Assembly: GCA_030220185.1 (NCBI GenBank)
Contig: JASPKZ010008350.1
Span: forward strand, 2,328,501-2,392,500
Direction of reading: 5' to 3'
From: Diploptera punctata
Lineage: Eukaryota > Arthropoda > Insecta > Blattodea > Blaberidae
Length of the DNA: 64,000 nt
Numbering within the stretch: the first letter of the stretch is position 1; each line of letters opens with the position of its first letter. The position numbers and the translations under genes were made by a program. This document shows positions 30,081 to 40,150 of the stretch, in pieces. Below the pieces are notes generated by a model. The model had not been told where the DNA came from. It did no database searches and saw only the letters and a list, made by a program, of their open reading frames with translations.

Positions 30081-30425
30081 TCCGATTGAGGGTCTTTCCA
30101 CTTTTCAGCGGTTGCCCTTTTACCAGCCGGCTGCTGGCCCTTCACATCCACATGTGTCAATCACAGAGGTAGATGATCAACAGCCAGTGTAGGGGTGACA
30201 TGTGGTTAGCATGTCGAGTCCCCCAGCCGTTATAGCTGGTTCCTCAACCTGGAGCCGCTACTTATTGTAGCTACCCAATTGCCTCACGATGCTGAGTGGG
30301 CACCGGTCCCATACTGGCCGAAATACCATGAGAAAATTTCTTCCCTCATGGAGACTCGAACCAGCGCAAGTCCCGTAGCTCTGCGCCAAGGCTTCCTACC
30401 TTAACCGCTCGGCTACGGCGCGGGA
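30081..30425 (-). mobile_element. SINE family S3, full length with target-site duplication
   Basis: On the minus strand the head is tRNA-Ser/Leu-like, with GCGCCGTAGCCGAGCGGTTA as A-box region and GGTTCGAGTCTCC as B box. The body runs to TGGAAAGACCCTCAATCGGA. CGAATTTGAGAT flanks it at 30069-30080 and 30426-30437. It is nearly identical to 36466-36811 and 38299-38640. Confidence 0.95.
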
Positions 30426-31014
30426 CGAATTTGAGATGACTTTCAAAATAATAATTTACAATTTTTTTTTAAATACGACAGTTAAGCAGGGATAATATGG
30501 TTAATTACTTGGTTCATGTCTATCCCAGTTAATTTAATACAGAAGTTGAATCTTATCTCATTAATTCACGATGAATTACTATCTTCACTCAGATTTATAT
30601 TATTTCTTCCTTACTTTTTTATTTTTTTTACAATTTCCTTCTATTGTAAGATTCATGGCCGGTTTCATCAATAGTAATCAAAAAATAACTTGACATTTGT
30701 CAAATTAACTACGGCCAATATTTAACTATTTGTAAAAATTTCAATAGTTTCACCAACAAAAGTCAATAAAAATGATTATTAGTCAATTTTGACTATTGCT
30801 CCTTAGCTACATGCGGCAGTTAAGAAGCTATGAATTAAATTGGCATTTTATTATTGTAACAAGCATTGTGATTGGTTAATACCATCGATAAATAAAAGAA
30901 TATAATTTATTTGTATTTACATATTCAGATATATAACTAAGTAGCTAACACTCGGCGTGCGCTGCTACGTCTAAATAAATTAAATATTGTGGGTTAATTA
31001 ATTTTTTGGCATTC

Positions 31015-31365
31015 ATTGCGATGAACCATACATGGCGGTTGCTAGAGTAAATTTTTAATTTCAAATTTGAAGTAAACCCCACTTCCGAAGGTCAAAATTA
31101 GCTGATTTCTGGATGATAAATATCTCCGTTTATTTTAATACGGTATTCCGAGTTTTGTTGTGAAACATCGAAAATCGCGATCGCTAGAGCAATTTTTAAA
31201 TGTTCGTTTCACGTGAACTCCTATACATAGGCCTAATAGATTTCGCCTAACGCTCGCTGCTCTGAAAACCTGTTTACACAAATTTTCACGATGATCAGTT
31301 GAACGGTTTAGAAGTCTATAAATGACAGACTGACATACATTCGTTTTCATAATTATAGATAATAA
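31015..31365. repeat. Possible LINE/SINE 3' region
   Basis: GATCAGTTGAACGGTTTAGA, GACAGACTGACATACATTCG and the ending CATAATTATAGATAATAATA look like a common dispersed 3' end in invertebrate genomes. There is no second copy in the window to confirm it. It abuts LINE-C. Confidence 0.35.
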
Positions 31366-31424
31366 TAAAAAATGTCACCAACACTGTTTAAAATATATAT
31401 ACACATTTGTTTAGTAGAATGATC

Positions 31425-32370
31425 ACGTGGGTGTGCAAAAATGGGACTAGAATTAACAGAAAGAAGATATCTACATCATTTACTTTTTGCCGACTATCAG
31501 ATAATTATAATCTGGATGGATAAGATGCAAATTATAAGTGTAATCAGTTGTCAACAACATATCAGAAATGGGGTTTGTAAATCAACAAAAACAAAACTGA
31601 GTATTTAACAAATGACCCAGATGAATTTTATATATATTGATGGGGTAAAGATAAAGAAGAACGATAGTTTCTGTTATTTGGGATCATTATAGAGAAAGAT
31701 GGAACATGAAGTAAAGAAATAGCAAAAAGATTAGTAATGAAAGAAAAACCATAGGAATGTTAAACTCTATACTATGGAGCAAATAATCATTAATAGAACA
31801 AAACAACTGATTTATAAATCCATGCTAGAAAATATAATGTTATATGGATCGGAAGTTTGGACAATGACACAACGACATGTCAACAGAATAACTACAGTTG
31901 AAATAGATTTTTGGAGAAGAGCTGCCAGTAAATCTCGACTGGAAAAAATTAGAAACACAGAAATTAGAAAATGGATGAATGCACAAAGAAATATAATGGA
32001 TGAGATTGAACACAGAAAGCTAAAATGGTATGGACACGTAAGAAGAATGCAGGATGGAAGACTACCAACGGCCGTCTATGCATGGAAAATTGAAAGAAGG
32101 AACAAAAAAAAGAAGAACATGAACAACCTGGGAGAACAACATTCAAAATTCAATGAGGAAATTTGGTGCAGCAGATGAAGACATAGAAGACAGAGAACGA
32201 TGGAGAACTTTAATTAAGAGAAATGTGTGAATGTTTGTTGCAAACTGATAGTCTATAAGTCCGCAGTCATTTATATTTATTTATTTATTTTTAATTCATG
32301 TTAATTATTAAGTTTGGTTGAAGAAAGCCCTCAATGATGAGGAAAATTCTCAAACTGAATGAATGAATAA
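31425..32370 (+). pseudogene. LINE-C RT, 5'-truncated, decayed
   Basis: It begins just before the catalytic motif, which reads LLFADYQIII with the second Asp of FADD changed to Tyr. It continues through SFCYLGS and IYKSMLENIMLYGSEVWTMT, then RKWMNAQRNIMDEIEHRKLK and YGHVRRMQDGRLP to ENEERWRTL-like end block near 32215. The 3' untranslated part ends in a (GAAT)n-like tail near 32370. Frameshifts occur; one stretch of 134 codons is open (31774-32178). Confidence 0.85.
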
Positions 32371-32519
32371 TAAATACGATTATATTCCTTATATAATAAT
32401 TTAAATTAATAAATTACAGAGTAATAAATAATAAATAACTTAAAGGTCTAAAGAAATCTGGGCTTCCCATATGAATAATCACTCGCGTTTGGAGAATTAT
32501 TACATTATTTGAGAAAATA

Positions 32520-33062
32520 ATTTAAGAATTTAATTATTTAGGTGTATTAATAATAAACACTTAAAATTTAATGAAAGAAGTAAAGAACCAAGCTGATAAA
32601 GCAGCACAAATGTAAGGATATATAAACTATTTAATTTGGCACAAAAACGCATGTCAATAAATAGCAAAATCCGCATATATAAAACGATAGTTTGACCAGT
32701 TATTGTATATGGAGCTGAAAATAGGGATGATACAACAAACACTAACCAAATAATAAGCACATGAGGAATGAAGATCTGAAGAACTATTCAGAGGAAAACA
32801 TTATTTGAAAAGATACACAACACATAAATTAGGGACAATGTCGTAACCAGATCTATTATAGATAGATACAAATATTGGAATGGTCATGTAGCAATAATGG
32901 AAGATAACAGACTTGTAAAAAAGAGCTAAAGAAAATAGACCAATGAACAGGAGAAAAACAAGAGGAAGCTCAGCCAAGAGATGGATAGACAGTGAATGCA
33001 CTTCCAATACGTCTTCCTTCGAGGAGTGATTTTGGAAATAAATTATGAAGAAGAAGAAGACG
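32520..33062 (+). pseudogene. LINE-F C-terminus, decayed
   Basis: It reads a YLGVLI block, then KSRIYKT-type block (SKIRIYKTIV), YGAENR, IRDNVVTRSIIDRYKYWNGH and MEDNRLVKK. It ends PTNEQEKNKRKLSQEMDRQ-like and has a (GAA)n tail at 33047-33059. Several stops are present. The same 3' end occurs in minus orientation at 14503-14672. Confidence 0.75.
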
Positions 33063-33354
33063 AAACGAAATAAAATTAATGAATCAGTAATAAACTAGTA
33101 TTATACATAGTAATCCATTCAATTGACTCAGTTTAACCTGTCACCTCACATGCACTTTTCATATACCACACACCAACCCGACCTGTCGGGAGAGGGATTT
33201 TATACTATGGATCGTATACAAACTTTTTTTACCACTCAAGGATATCGAGGGACTCCCCATATAAGTATTCAGCTCTATATTACGGCCTCCTCCGAGACAA
33301 CACAATTTTAAAACGAAACACACCATTCACTCATACTCATACTAAACGTGACGA

Positions 33355-33485
33355 ATATGATGATGATAATGATGACCAGATGATGTTCAGGGACCGTTTG
33401 GGGCTTAACGTTTCCTTAAATTTGTTTTATAGATGAGGAAAAACCACGAAAAATCATCATCTAGGAAACATGTCCCGACCGGTTG
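33355..33485 (-). mobile_element. SINE family S2 fragment, degenerate
   Basis: GATGATGACCAGATGATG, GGGACCGTTTGGGGCTTAAC and ATGAGGAAAAACCACG match S2. Sequence similarity stops in the B-box region (CCCGACCGGTTGAACTG). Confidence 0.65.
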
Positions 33486-33582
33486 AACTGTGCATCCTAA
33501 AAATGTGTTCTGTAAATCCTCCGAGAAGCTCCATCCCGTTTTAAAATCTCCTGCTTATTACCTCATTCCTTTCCTCATCCTT

Positions 33583-33655
33583 ACGTCACCGCCTGCGTCA
33601 TCGGACCATTACGTACTTTATATAAGCGTGAGCTATGCTAGCACGGGCAACGGTA
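33583..33655 (+). promoter_or_regulatory. Core-promoter-like cluster
   Basis: TTACGTCA (33583-33590) and TGCGTCAT (33596-33603) resemble CRE/AP-1-type sites. A TATATAAG box (33620-33627) follows 17 bp later, so a start would be near 33650. No credible coding exon follows: the next open frame (33675-34028) begins with GTG and has no known domain. It could be a host promoter whose first coding exon lies elsewhere, a retroelement promoter, or chance. Confidence 0.35.
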
Positions 33656-34134
33656 TGTAATTGTTTTGTTTTGAGTGAAAGAATCTAGCCGGCTCTATTC
33701 ACCATCTATGTTTGCGGTGACAAAGAATGTATTTAGTTGGAGTATTAGTGCATATCTAAATGGATGTATGTATGGGTGTGTATTCTTAATTATATTGTTT
33801 TTGAACTGTTCGAAGTTTTGTTTCGATGATATTGTTCATTATTTCGTTTATCGCACAAACTGTAGAATATGTTTATCTAATTCTAAATTTCATTTTATTC
33901 ATTGTATTAAACAGACTTTTTTTGTTAAAAGTATCCCATTCTATGTTTTGTGTAATTTAAGAATCCTCTCTAATAGTAGCTTAGTCTCCAGTCTAGTTCC
34001 CATACGTAACGTAAATCGCCATGAGTGAAACTAATGTTTACTTATAATTTCTCCGTCTGATCTGATTGCCACTCAAGTTTATTAATGTTATGTCTAGAAT
34101 TAGCTTCATCATTATTGTAGCCAGGATTCTATTT

Positions 34135-34230
34135 GATGGGTACGGCGCAAAAAGTGGACATCCGAATTTTAAGATAATTTTGGTTTTAAAATGAAGCTTA
34201 GGAACGTCGAAGATGAAAACACGAAAAAAA
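34135..34230 (-). repeat. Dispersed ~95-bp repeat, inverted copy
   Basis: The reverse complement (CGTGTTTTCATCTTCG, AAGCTTCATTTTAAAACCAA, TTCGGATGTCCACTTTTTG) matches 35248-35325 and 35395-35490 on the plus strand. Confidence 0.7.
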
Positions 34231-34382
34231 ATGTGCGGATCATCCAGAGACAAAGTTGTAAAATAACTATTTATAAAGCACTATTCCCTATATTACCTGA
34301 AGTAAATTTCTGCCATTGTGGTCGTGACGTCAGATTCGACATTCAGATGTTAGTCCAGGGCGAAAACATGTTTTCTTCATTA

Positions 34383-34730
34383 CATCCATCCATCCATCCA
34401 TAATAATTCTGCCCGAGGGCAGATCTTTCACTGCAATCATAGCATTTTCATGGTATGCATTGCAGCTTTACTAGGGAATTGTAGGTGTGGTAGATTCCCG
34501 TTGCTTTCCACACCGGCGAGGGATGATGATAATGATAAGGATGATGTTGATGATGGCCATATGATATCGGGGACCGTTTGGGCCTTAACGTTTTCCTGAC
34601 ATTTGTCTTACAGGTGAGGAAAAACCCCGATAAAAACCTCACCCAGAAAAACTATCCCTATCGGGGATCGAACCCGGTCCCACTGCGTGACAAGGCAGCA
34701 CGCTGCCTCGAGACCAAGCGGTGGACTACC
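34383..34730 (-). mobile_element. SINE family S2, full length (-)
   Basis: It starts with a (CCAT)n-type tail at 34383-34402 and TAATAATTCTGCCCGAGGG, and ends with the reversed tRNA head, CGGGGATCGAACCCGGTCCC then GCGGTGGAC. It is internally complete, with a GATGATGATAATGATAAGG variable block. Confidence 0.9.
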
Positions 34731-35047
34731 TCAATACAGATGCAAAAATAGAATAAATATTTTATCGTAATAAAAGTGCACTGCTGTATTTCCAAATGCT
34801 ATATTTCTAAAATTACATAGCAAAGAGTTTAAAATTTAATAAAAATTACAACCTCACGTAGAGTTTCTTAAGAAAAAATGGTTCAACTGAATCGATTGTC
34901 GATAATCGATAAGTCATCGTATGTATTTCTCGAAAATGAACAACGGCAAATTAACCCTTACAAAATATTCAATAAATAGAGCCACATATTTATAACATAA
35001 TCTTCGAAATTTGTAATATAATTTATTAGAATGCATGTATAATAACC

Positions 35048-35215
35048 TAAAAGCTAACCTAACTTATTTAAATTACTCTAACCTGTGAAAGTAAAAAATA
35101 GAATGGCATTTAGACAATATTAAATTACAGGTCTGTAAATAAATTTTACTATATGTGTAAGAAACTAAAAGCTAACCTAACCTAATTACGTATAAGAATC
35201 AATTACTCTAACCTA
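35048..35215. repeat. Two direct repeats of a CTAACCTAAC-containing block
   Basis: AAAAGCTAACCTAAC followed by AATTACTCTAACCT occurs at 35048-35085 and, with a short insert, at 35167-35216. A third, weaker version lies at 38722-38775. These are short dispersed repeats and are unlikely to be telomeric (see rejected list). Confidence 0.5.
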
Positions 35216-35247
35216 GTTTCTTTAGTGATGGTCTGTAGATATTCTTC

Positions 35248-35490
35248 GTGTTTTCATTTTTGGTGACCCTAAGCTTCATTTTAATACCAAATTCATATCG
35301 AAAAGGGGATGTCTCGTACAGTAAACTAGTGAAATGTGTATTTTGTGATGCTTATAAAATGTTATTTTACTGCTTTCTTTTTGGATGGTCCGCAATTTTT
35401 TTTTCATGTTTAGTGGTCCTGAGCTTAATTTTAAAACCAAAATTATCTCGAAATTCGGATGTCCACTTTTTGTGCCGTATCTCTATTTGA
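35248..35490 (+). repeat. Two direct copies of the ~95-bp dispersed repeat
   Basis: Copies at 35248-35325 and 35395-35490 share TTTTCATTTTTGGTGACCCT/TTTTCATGTTTAGTGGTCCT and the TTTTAA(T/A)ACCAAA block. The second copy includes GATGTCCACTTTTTGTGCCG and mirrors 34135-34230. Confidence 0.7.
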
Positions 35491-35504
35491 CTATGTAAGT
35501 TTAA

Positions 35505-36113
35505 TTGTAAAAGTAATGGCATTTATTGGTAAATATGGAATTAGATCAAAACTTGTACTGGATAACAAAATAATAGAACAAGTATCACATTTCCAATATT
35601 TAAGATGTGATATAACTTATAGAGAAAATAAAGATATAGAAAATAAAGTAAATAAATTTCAGGCTATTTGTGGAACCATAAAAAGAACCTTAGGTCGGAA
35701 AAACAAGGAAAGATACGAAACTTAAATTACATAAAACAATGGCTGTTCTTTTGTTGTTGTATGGAAATGAAAATTGGATAATGAAATCAAGGGATAAAAG
35801 CAGGATACAGACTGCGGAAATGCTGTTTTTACGTAATGTGAAAGGATGCACAAGAGCGGATAGAATAAGGAATAAAACTATACGAGAAAAATTAAATATA
35901 TATAAAATTGAAGATAAAATCAGCGAAAATAATAAGAAATGGACAGGACACTTAATGAGAATGAACAACGAAGGAATACCAAAAAGAACCTTCCTGTATA
36001 ATCCCAGAGGAACAAGAGATGTTGGCCGAGCACGCAGAAGATGGACTCCACTTTTAACTTCGCCGGAACAGGCTGCATAGCCTAAACCTTGTAGTAGTAG
36101 AAGAAGAAGAAGT
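35505..36113 (+). pseudogene. LINE-D, 5'-truncated
   Basis: It reads KVMAFIGKYGIRSKLVLDNK, IIEQVSHFQYLRCDITYREN and INKFQ/GTIKRTL in one frame. After a frameshift near 35725 it continues with MAVLLLLYGNENWIMKSRDK, LFLRNVKGCTRADRIRNKT, HLMRMNNEGIPKRTFLY and NPRGTRDVGRARRRW, ending SPEQAA. A GTAGTA(GAA)n tail closes it. No catalytic RT motif is left. A single frameshift in 190 codons suggests moderate age. Confidence 0.85.
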
Positions 36114-36224
36114 TTAATTGTGTGGTCCATTTGGGTAGAAATACAGGGCGTTGTGCCTACTATATTCATAAGTAGTGATTTTTAAAATAGGCACAACTCA
36201 TATTTTACACTATACATAAAGCCC

Positions 36225-36302
36225 TCCTTTCACGGGGATCGAAAACGGGGCCGCTTCGTAGGAGCCAGTGATGCTATCCCGAAACCAAAGAGGTGGACAT
36301 AT
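36225..36302 (-). mobile_element. tRNA-like SINE head fragment
   Basis: The reverse complement, GTCCACCTCTTTGGTTTCGG with a TTTTCGATCCCCG B box, resembles the S2 head with many changes. No body follows. Confidence 0.5.
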
Positions 36303-36465
36303 AGAAATGAATTCAGATATTTTTTTCCCTTAATTTTATTTTAAACACAAATAACATTATACCTTACATTCAGGATATTTGAAAACATATCACAGAGTAA
36401 ATAGGCCTATAGCCTGTACTTCGGAATAGTTTGCGGAAAGACAGTAAAGATTTAAAAGAGGGTCT

Positions 36466-36811
36466 CCGATTGAGGGTCTTTCCACTTTTCAGTGGTTGCC
36501 CTTTTACCAGCCGACTGCTGGCCCTTCACATCCACATGTGTCAGTCACAGAGGTAGATGATCAACAGCCAGTGTAGGGGTGACATGTGGTTAGCATGTCG
36601 AGTCCCCCAGCCGTTATAGCTGGTTCCTCAACCTGGAGCCGCTACTTATTGTAGCTACCCAATTACCTCACGATGCTGGGTGGGCACCGGTCCCATACTG
36701 GCCGAAATACCATGAGAAAATTTCTTCCCCCATGGAGACTTGAACCAGCGCAAGTCCCGTAGCTCTGCGCCAAGGCATCCTACCTTAACCGCTCGGCTAG
36801 GCGCGGGACAA
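36466..36811 (-). mobile_element. SINE family S3, full length with target-site duplication
   Basis: It is nearly identical to 30081-30425. AAAAGAGGGTCT flanks it at 36454-36465 and 36812-36823. The A box has lost one base (GCTCGGCTAGGCG on the plus strand). Confidence 0.95.
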
Positions 36812-37127
36812 AAAAGAGGGTCTAAGAAGGCTATACGTAGGCCTATATCACAATAAATAGTATATTATTAATAACAGCATTGAATAATACCAACTCATTT
36901 GACAATTATCTTCTTGTAAGCCCATGTTTTCCTTTAACAGAGATTTAGGCGCTCTCCCTCTACAGGGAAGAATTTGAACCATACTAATTTAATTACACTT
37001 GTTTTCGTATAGATGTCATTTGAGTGGTCCGTGGTCAGCGTTCCGCCTCATATTGACATCTAGGAAACCAAGGTAGTACTAGGACGGGAAAATTCGGTAA
37101 ATTTTGCTTAGAGGTCTTTTCATTCAG

Positions 37128-37313
37128 GCTTGAGGATCTTTTACGAGCCTAAAAATCTTCAGACTCGGGACATACGGCTTAAAGTCCCTCCCGGAGGACT
37201 TGCTACTTGGATTTTTCCGTCCTAAAAAATCCATCGACCCCGGCCGAGTTTGAACCCGCGACCCTCGGAACCAGAGGCAAGGAGCATAACCACTAGTCCA
37301 CCGCGGAAGATTG
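37128..37313 (-). mobile_element. SINE family S7 copy (-)
   Basis: On the minus strand it begins CCGCGGTGGACTAGTGGTTA, followed by the B-box-like GGGTTCAAACTCGGCCGGGG, TCGATGGATTTTTTAGGACG and AAAATCCAAGTAGCAAG. The head and GGGGTCGATGGA block match 18450-18560. Confidence 0.75.
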
Positions 37314-37385
37314 TTTGACAATTATACAAACTAAATTTTATTTCAGTAACTCCACGGTCCTTAGTAAGTTCGAAATAAAATGTAG

Positions 37386-37705
37386 CAATGCACTAGTACA
37401 GCGGTTAGACGCACTCCTCTTACTGTAAGAGTCTTCAGATCGAATCTCGGTATCATTATATGGATTTCGTGGTGAAAGAAACGGTTTTGGACAGGTTTTT
37501 TCTCATTTTCTCCTACCACATATTTCATTCCATTTTTTTACATCTTCTCTATTTCGTTTCATTTCGTTCATCCGCCCTTGTGGTGGTGTGTCAGGCTTGG
37601 TCGGCCTGAACCTTCATTGTCACTTGTCATTCACAGAGATCTAAATACAGGGAGTTTATCTCATCCCTCGGCCTGACCCTGAGTTTGCTACGAACTGAGG
37701 ATATT
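37386..37705 (+). mobile_element. SINE family S1 copy 2
   Basis: The body blocks CATATTTCATTCC, TTTCATTTCGTTCATCCGCC, GTGTCAGGCTTGGTCGGCC and CTCATCCCTCGGCCTGACCC follow the same order as in the other S1 copies. The head is degenerate, and no long trinucleotide tail is kept. Confidence 0.85.
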
Positions 37706-38160
37706 TTTATAATCTACTAGTCTATTACCAGAATTGAAAATGTCTTATTTTTGTCATAGAATGAGTGAATGTAGGTTAAAGCATTACCCCTCAAAATTAT
37801 CTCATGTCCGTCCAAAAACTAGGTCTGTTACGACAAGCATCCTATTAACTACTGTCAGCAAGGAAAAAATCGTGTGTTAATCCACTCTTGCACAAGATAC
37901 ACACGAAAAACAATTTATTAATAACTCCTGTTATTCTGAATACACTTTATATAATATAATTTTAATTCCCTGCCTCCTTCCCTAGGTCCTAGAGTTTAAT
38001 ATCAAAATTAATGTGATATTGTTTCGTTATCATTTTCACAGTACATCCTACATAACGTATTTTTATTGTATATTTCTACACCGTATCATAACATACTCTT
38101 TATAAGTTATACATAAACCCCAAATTTGGTGTCATACCTTTCATGAGTTCTAAAAAATAA

Positions 38161-38183
38161 TGTTTTTTTTTTTTTTTTTTTTT
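38161..38183. repeat. Poly-T run
   Basis: A pure T homopolymer of about 21 bases. Confidence 0.9.
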
Positions 38184-38298
38184 CGGATTCTCCACTTTAA
38201 TTTACCTAATATATTTTCAAAGTCCTGTAGAACAACAGTGCGCATGCGCCAGAGTATATAGAACCAGCGATAACTCACCATCGAACCGATTCCGATTT

Positions 38299-38640
38299 CC
38301 GATTGAGGGTCTTTCCACTTTTCAGCGGTTACCCTTTTACCAGCCGGCTGCTGGCCCTACACATCCACATGTATCAATCACAGAGGTAGATGATCAACAG
38401 CCAGTGTAGGGGTGACATGTGGTTAGCATTTGGAGTCCCCCAGCCGTTATAGCTGGTTCCTCAACCTGGAGCCGCTACTTATTGTAGCTACCCAATTGCC
38501 TCACGATGCTGGGTGGGCACCGGTCCCATACTGGCCGAAATACCATGAGAAAATTTCTTCCCCCATGGAGACTCGAACCAGCGCAAGTCCCGTAGCTCTG
38601 CGCCAAGGCTTCCTACCTTAACCGCTCAGCTACGGCGCGA
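38299..38640 (-). mobile_element. SINE family S3, full length
   Basis: The body is nearly identical to the copies at 30081 and 36466; the tRNA-like head is intact at the right end (GCTCAGCTACGGCGCG on the plus strand). The flanks do not show a clean duplication. Confidence 0.9.
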
Positions 38641-39509
38641 ACCACATATCGATTATTATCATTGTTTCGATTATCGTTTTTGTTGTTTTATGTATTTAGA
38701 CACAATTAAAAAGTAACGAACCTAAAAGCTAACTAACTAACTCACACTTAACCTAATTCAATTACTCTAATCTAGGGTGGATCTCACAACGTCCTTTTTT
38801 TTCACTCCTTAATAATCGCAACCATCGATAACCCACCGGTAACAACTATATAATATACTCTCTGTAGAAAATAGCAAGTAACCATCACAATATGTGTATT
38901 TGAATAAATACTTATAAATTCTAAAATTGTTTTAAATATTTAAAAATATTTAAAAATGTTACTAAATACAGAAAAAGAGTTATAATTCACGATAATAAAC
39001 TGAAAAATCAAGGGTAAATCATTCTAAAGAATAGCCAAATTTTTCAATATTTTCCAAATATATAATATATGTAGAAATTCTGTGAAGAATACTCTATTAT
39101 TTTAAATAAATATTTCTAGCTGCTCTCAACAGTCTTTGAAATAAGATATTAATTATTACCAGTCATATTCTTTAAAACAATATGGCTGCTGTCAAAACTA
39201 ATTTGACTATTAGTCAAACCATTCGACTGGCCGAAATCGAGTTGTCAATTTTGACCAGCGATTTGACAATAGGATTATTTGACTTGCACAATGACGTGCC
39301 TCCATCGACTTGTAGTATTTACTGTTACCAGGGCAACCCTGAAGATAACACGAGAAAAGAGGGAGACACCGAAACTTAAGATAGAGATTTAAAATCTCCT
39401 ACCTCGCTAGAATCAAAACTGGGCTTGCGGAGTGGAAACAGGAACTCTATCGATCACACCAAAGCAAAGGACTAGTATGTTTTCCAATTTATAATACTTT
39501 TTCTCGTCA

Positions 39510-39776
39510 GCGTTTCTGACTACTGTTCGTCAGGTTCCGGGTTCGATTCCCGGTCAAATTATAGGAACTTTCCTTAAAGGGAATTATTCCTGTGGTTGCC
39601 CATGGTCTGGAATTTAGGCCAAGACATCTCCTAGCGCTTTATTATCATTTATCACCCATCTTAACATCGAGATAATGTAACTCCGCTTTCCAGGCGCCCC
39701 AACTTCAGAAGTGGGGAGTGCCAAGAGAGAATACCTGAAATGTGGAAATGACAACTGGGGCATTGAATAAATAAAT
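39510..39776 (+). mobile_element. SINE family S4 copy 2
   Basis: The B box GGTTCCGGGTTCGATTCCCG is followed by CCTTAAAGGGAATTATTCC, CCATGGTCTGGAATTTAGG and GTAACTCCGCTTTCCAGGCG, as in the copy at 7011. It ends GCATTGAATAAATAAATGG, directly continuing into the minisatellite. Confidence 0.85.
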
Positions 39777-40150
39777 GGATACATGGATAAAATATACATG
39801 GATAAATGGATACATGGATAAATGGATACATGGATAAATGGGCACATGGGTAAATGGACACATGGGTAATTGGACACATGGGTAAATGGACACATGGGTA
39901 AATGGACACATGGATAAATGGACACATGGATAAATGGACACATGGATAAATGGACACATGGATAAATGGACACATGGATAAATGGACACATGGACAAATG
40001 GACACATGGACAAATGGACACATGGACAAATGGACACATGGACAAATGGACACATGGACAAATGGACACATGGACAAATGGGCAAATGGACACATGGACA
40101 AATGGACACATGGACAAATGGACACATGGACAAATGGACACATGGACAAA
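39770..40150. repeat. 16-bp minisatellite, about 23 units
   Basis: The unit AAATGGACACATGGAC and variants with GATA for GACA repeat head to tail. Variants are ordered: GATACATGGATA units first, then GGGTAAATGGACAC, GGATAAATGGACAC and finally GGACAAATGGACAC. Because 16 is not divisible by three and no stop arises, long frames are open on both strands in several phases; they are artefacts. Confidence 0.95.

Noticed and set aside
33675..34028. 117-codon frame just downstream of the promoter-like cluster
   Set aside because: It starts with GTG and has a Phe/Cys/Leu-rich composition typical of T-rich non-coding DNA. The nearby TATA box is not enough to call a gene.
35048..35216. CCTAACCTAA as interstitial insect telomere repeat (TTAGG)n
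   Set aside because: Only two units are contiguous, and they lie inside a larger non-telomeric direct repeat.
39770..40150. Possible CRISPR-like array
   Set aside because: Units are contiguous 16-bp repeats without spacers, and the context is eukaryotic.
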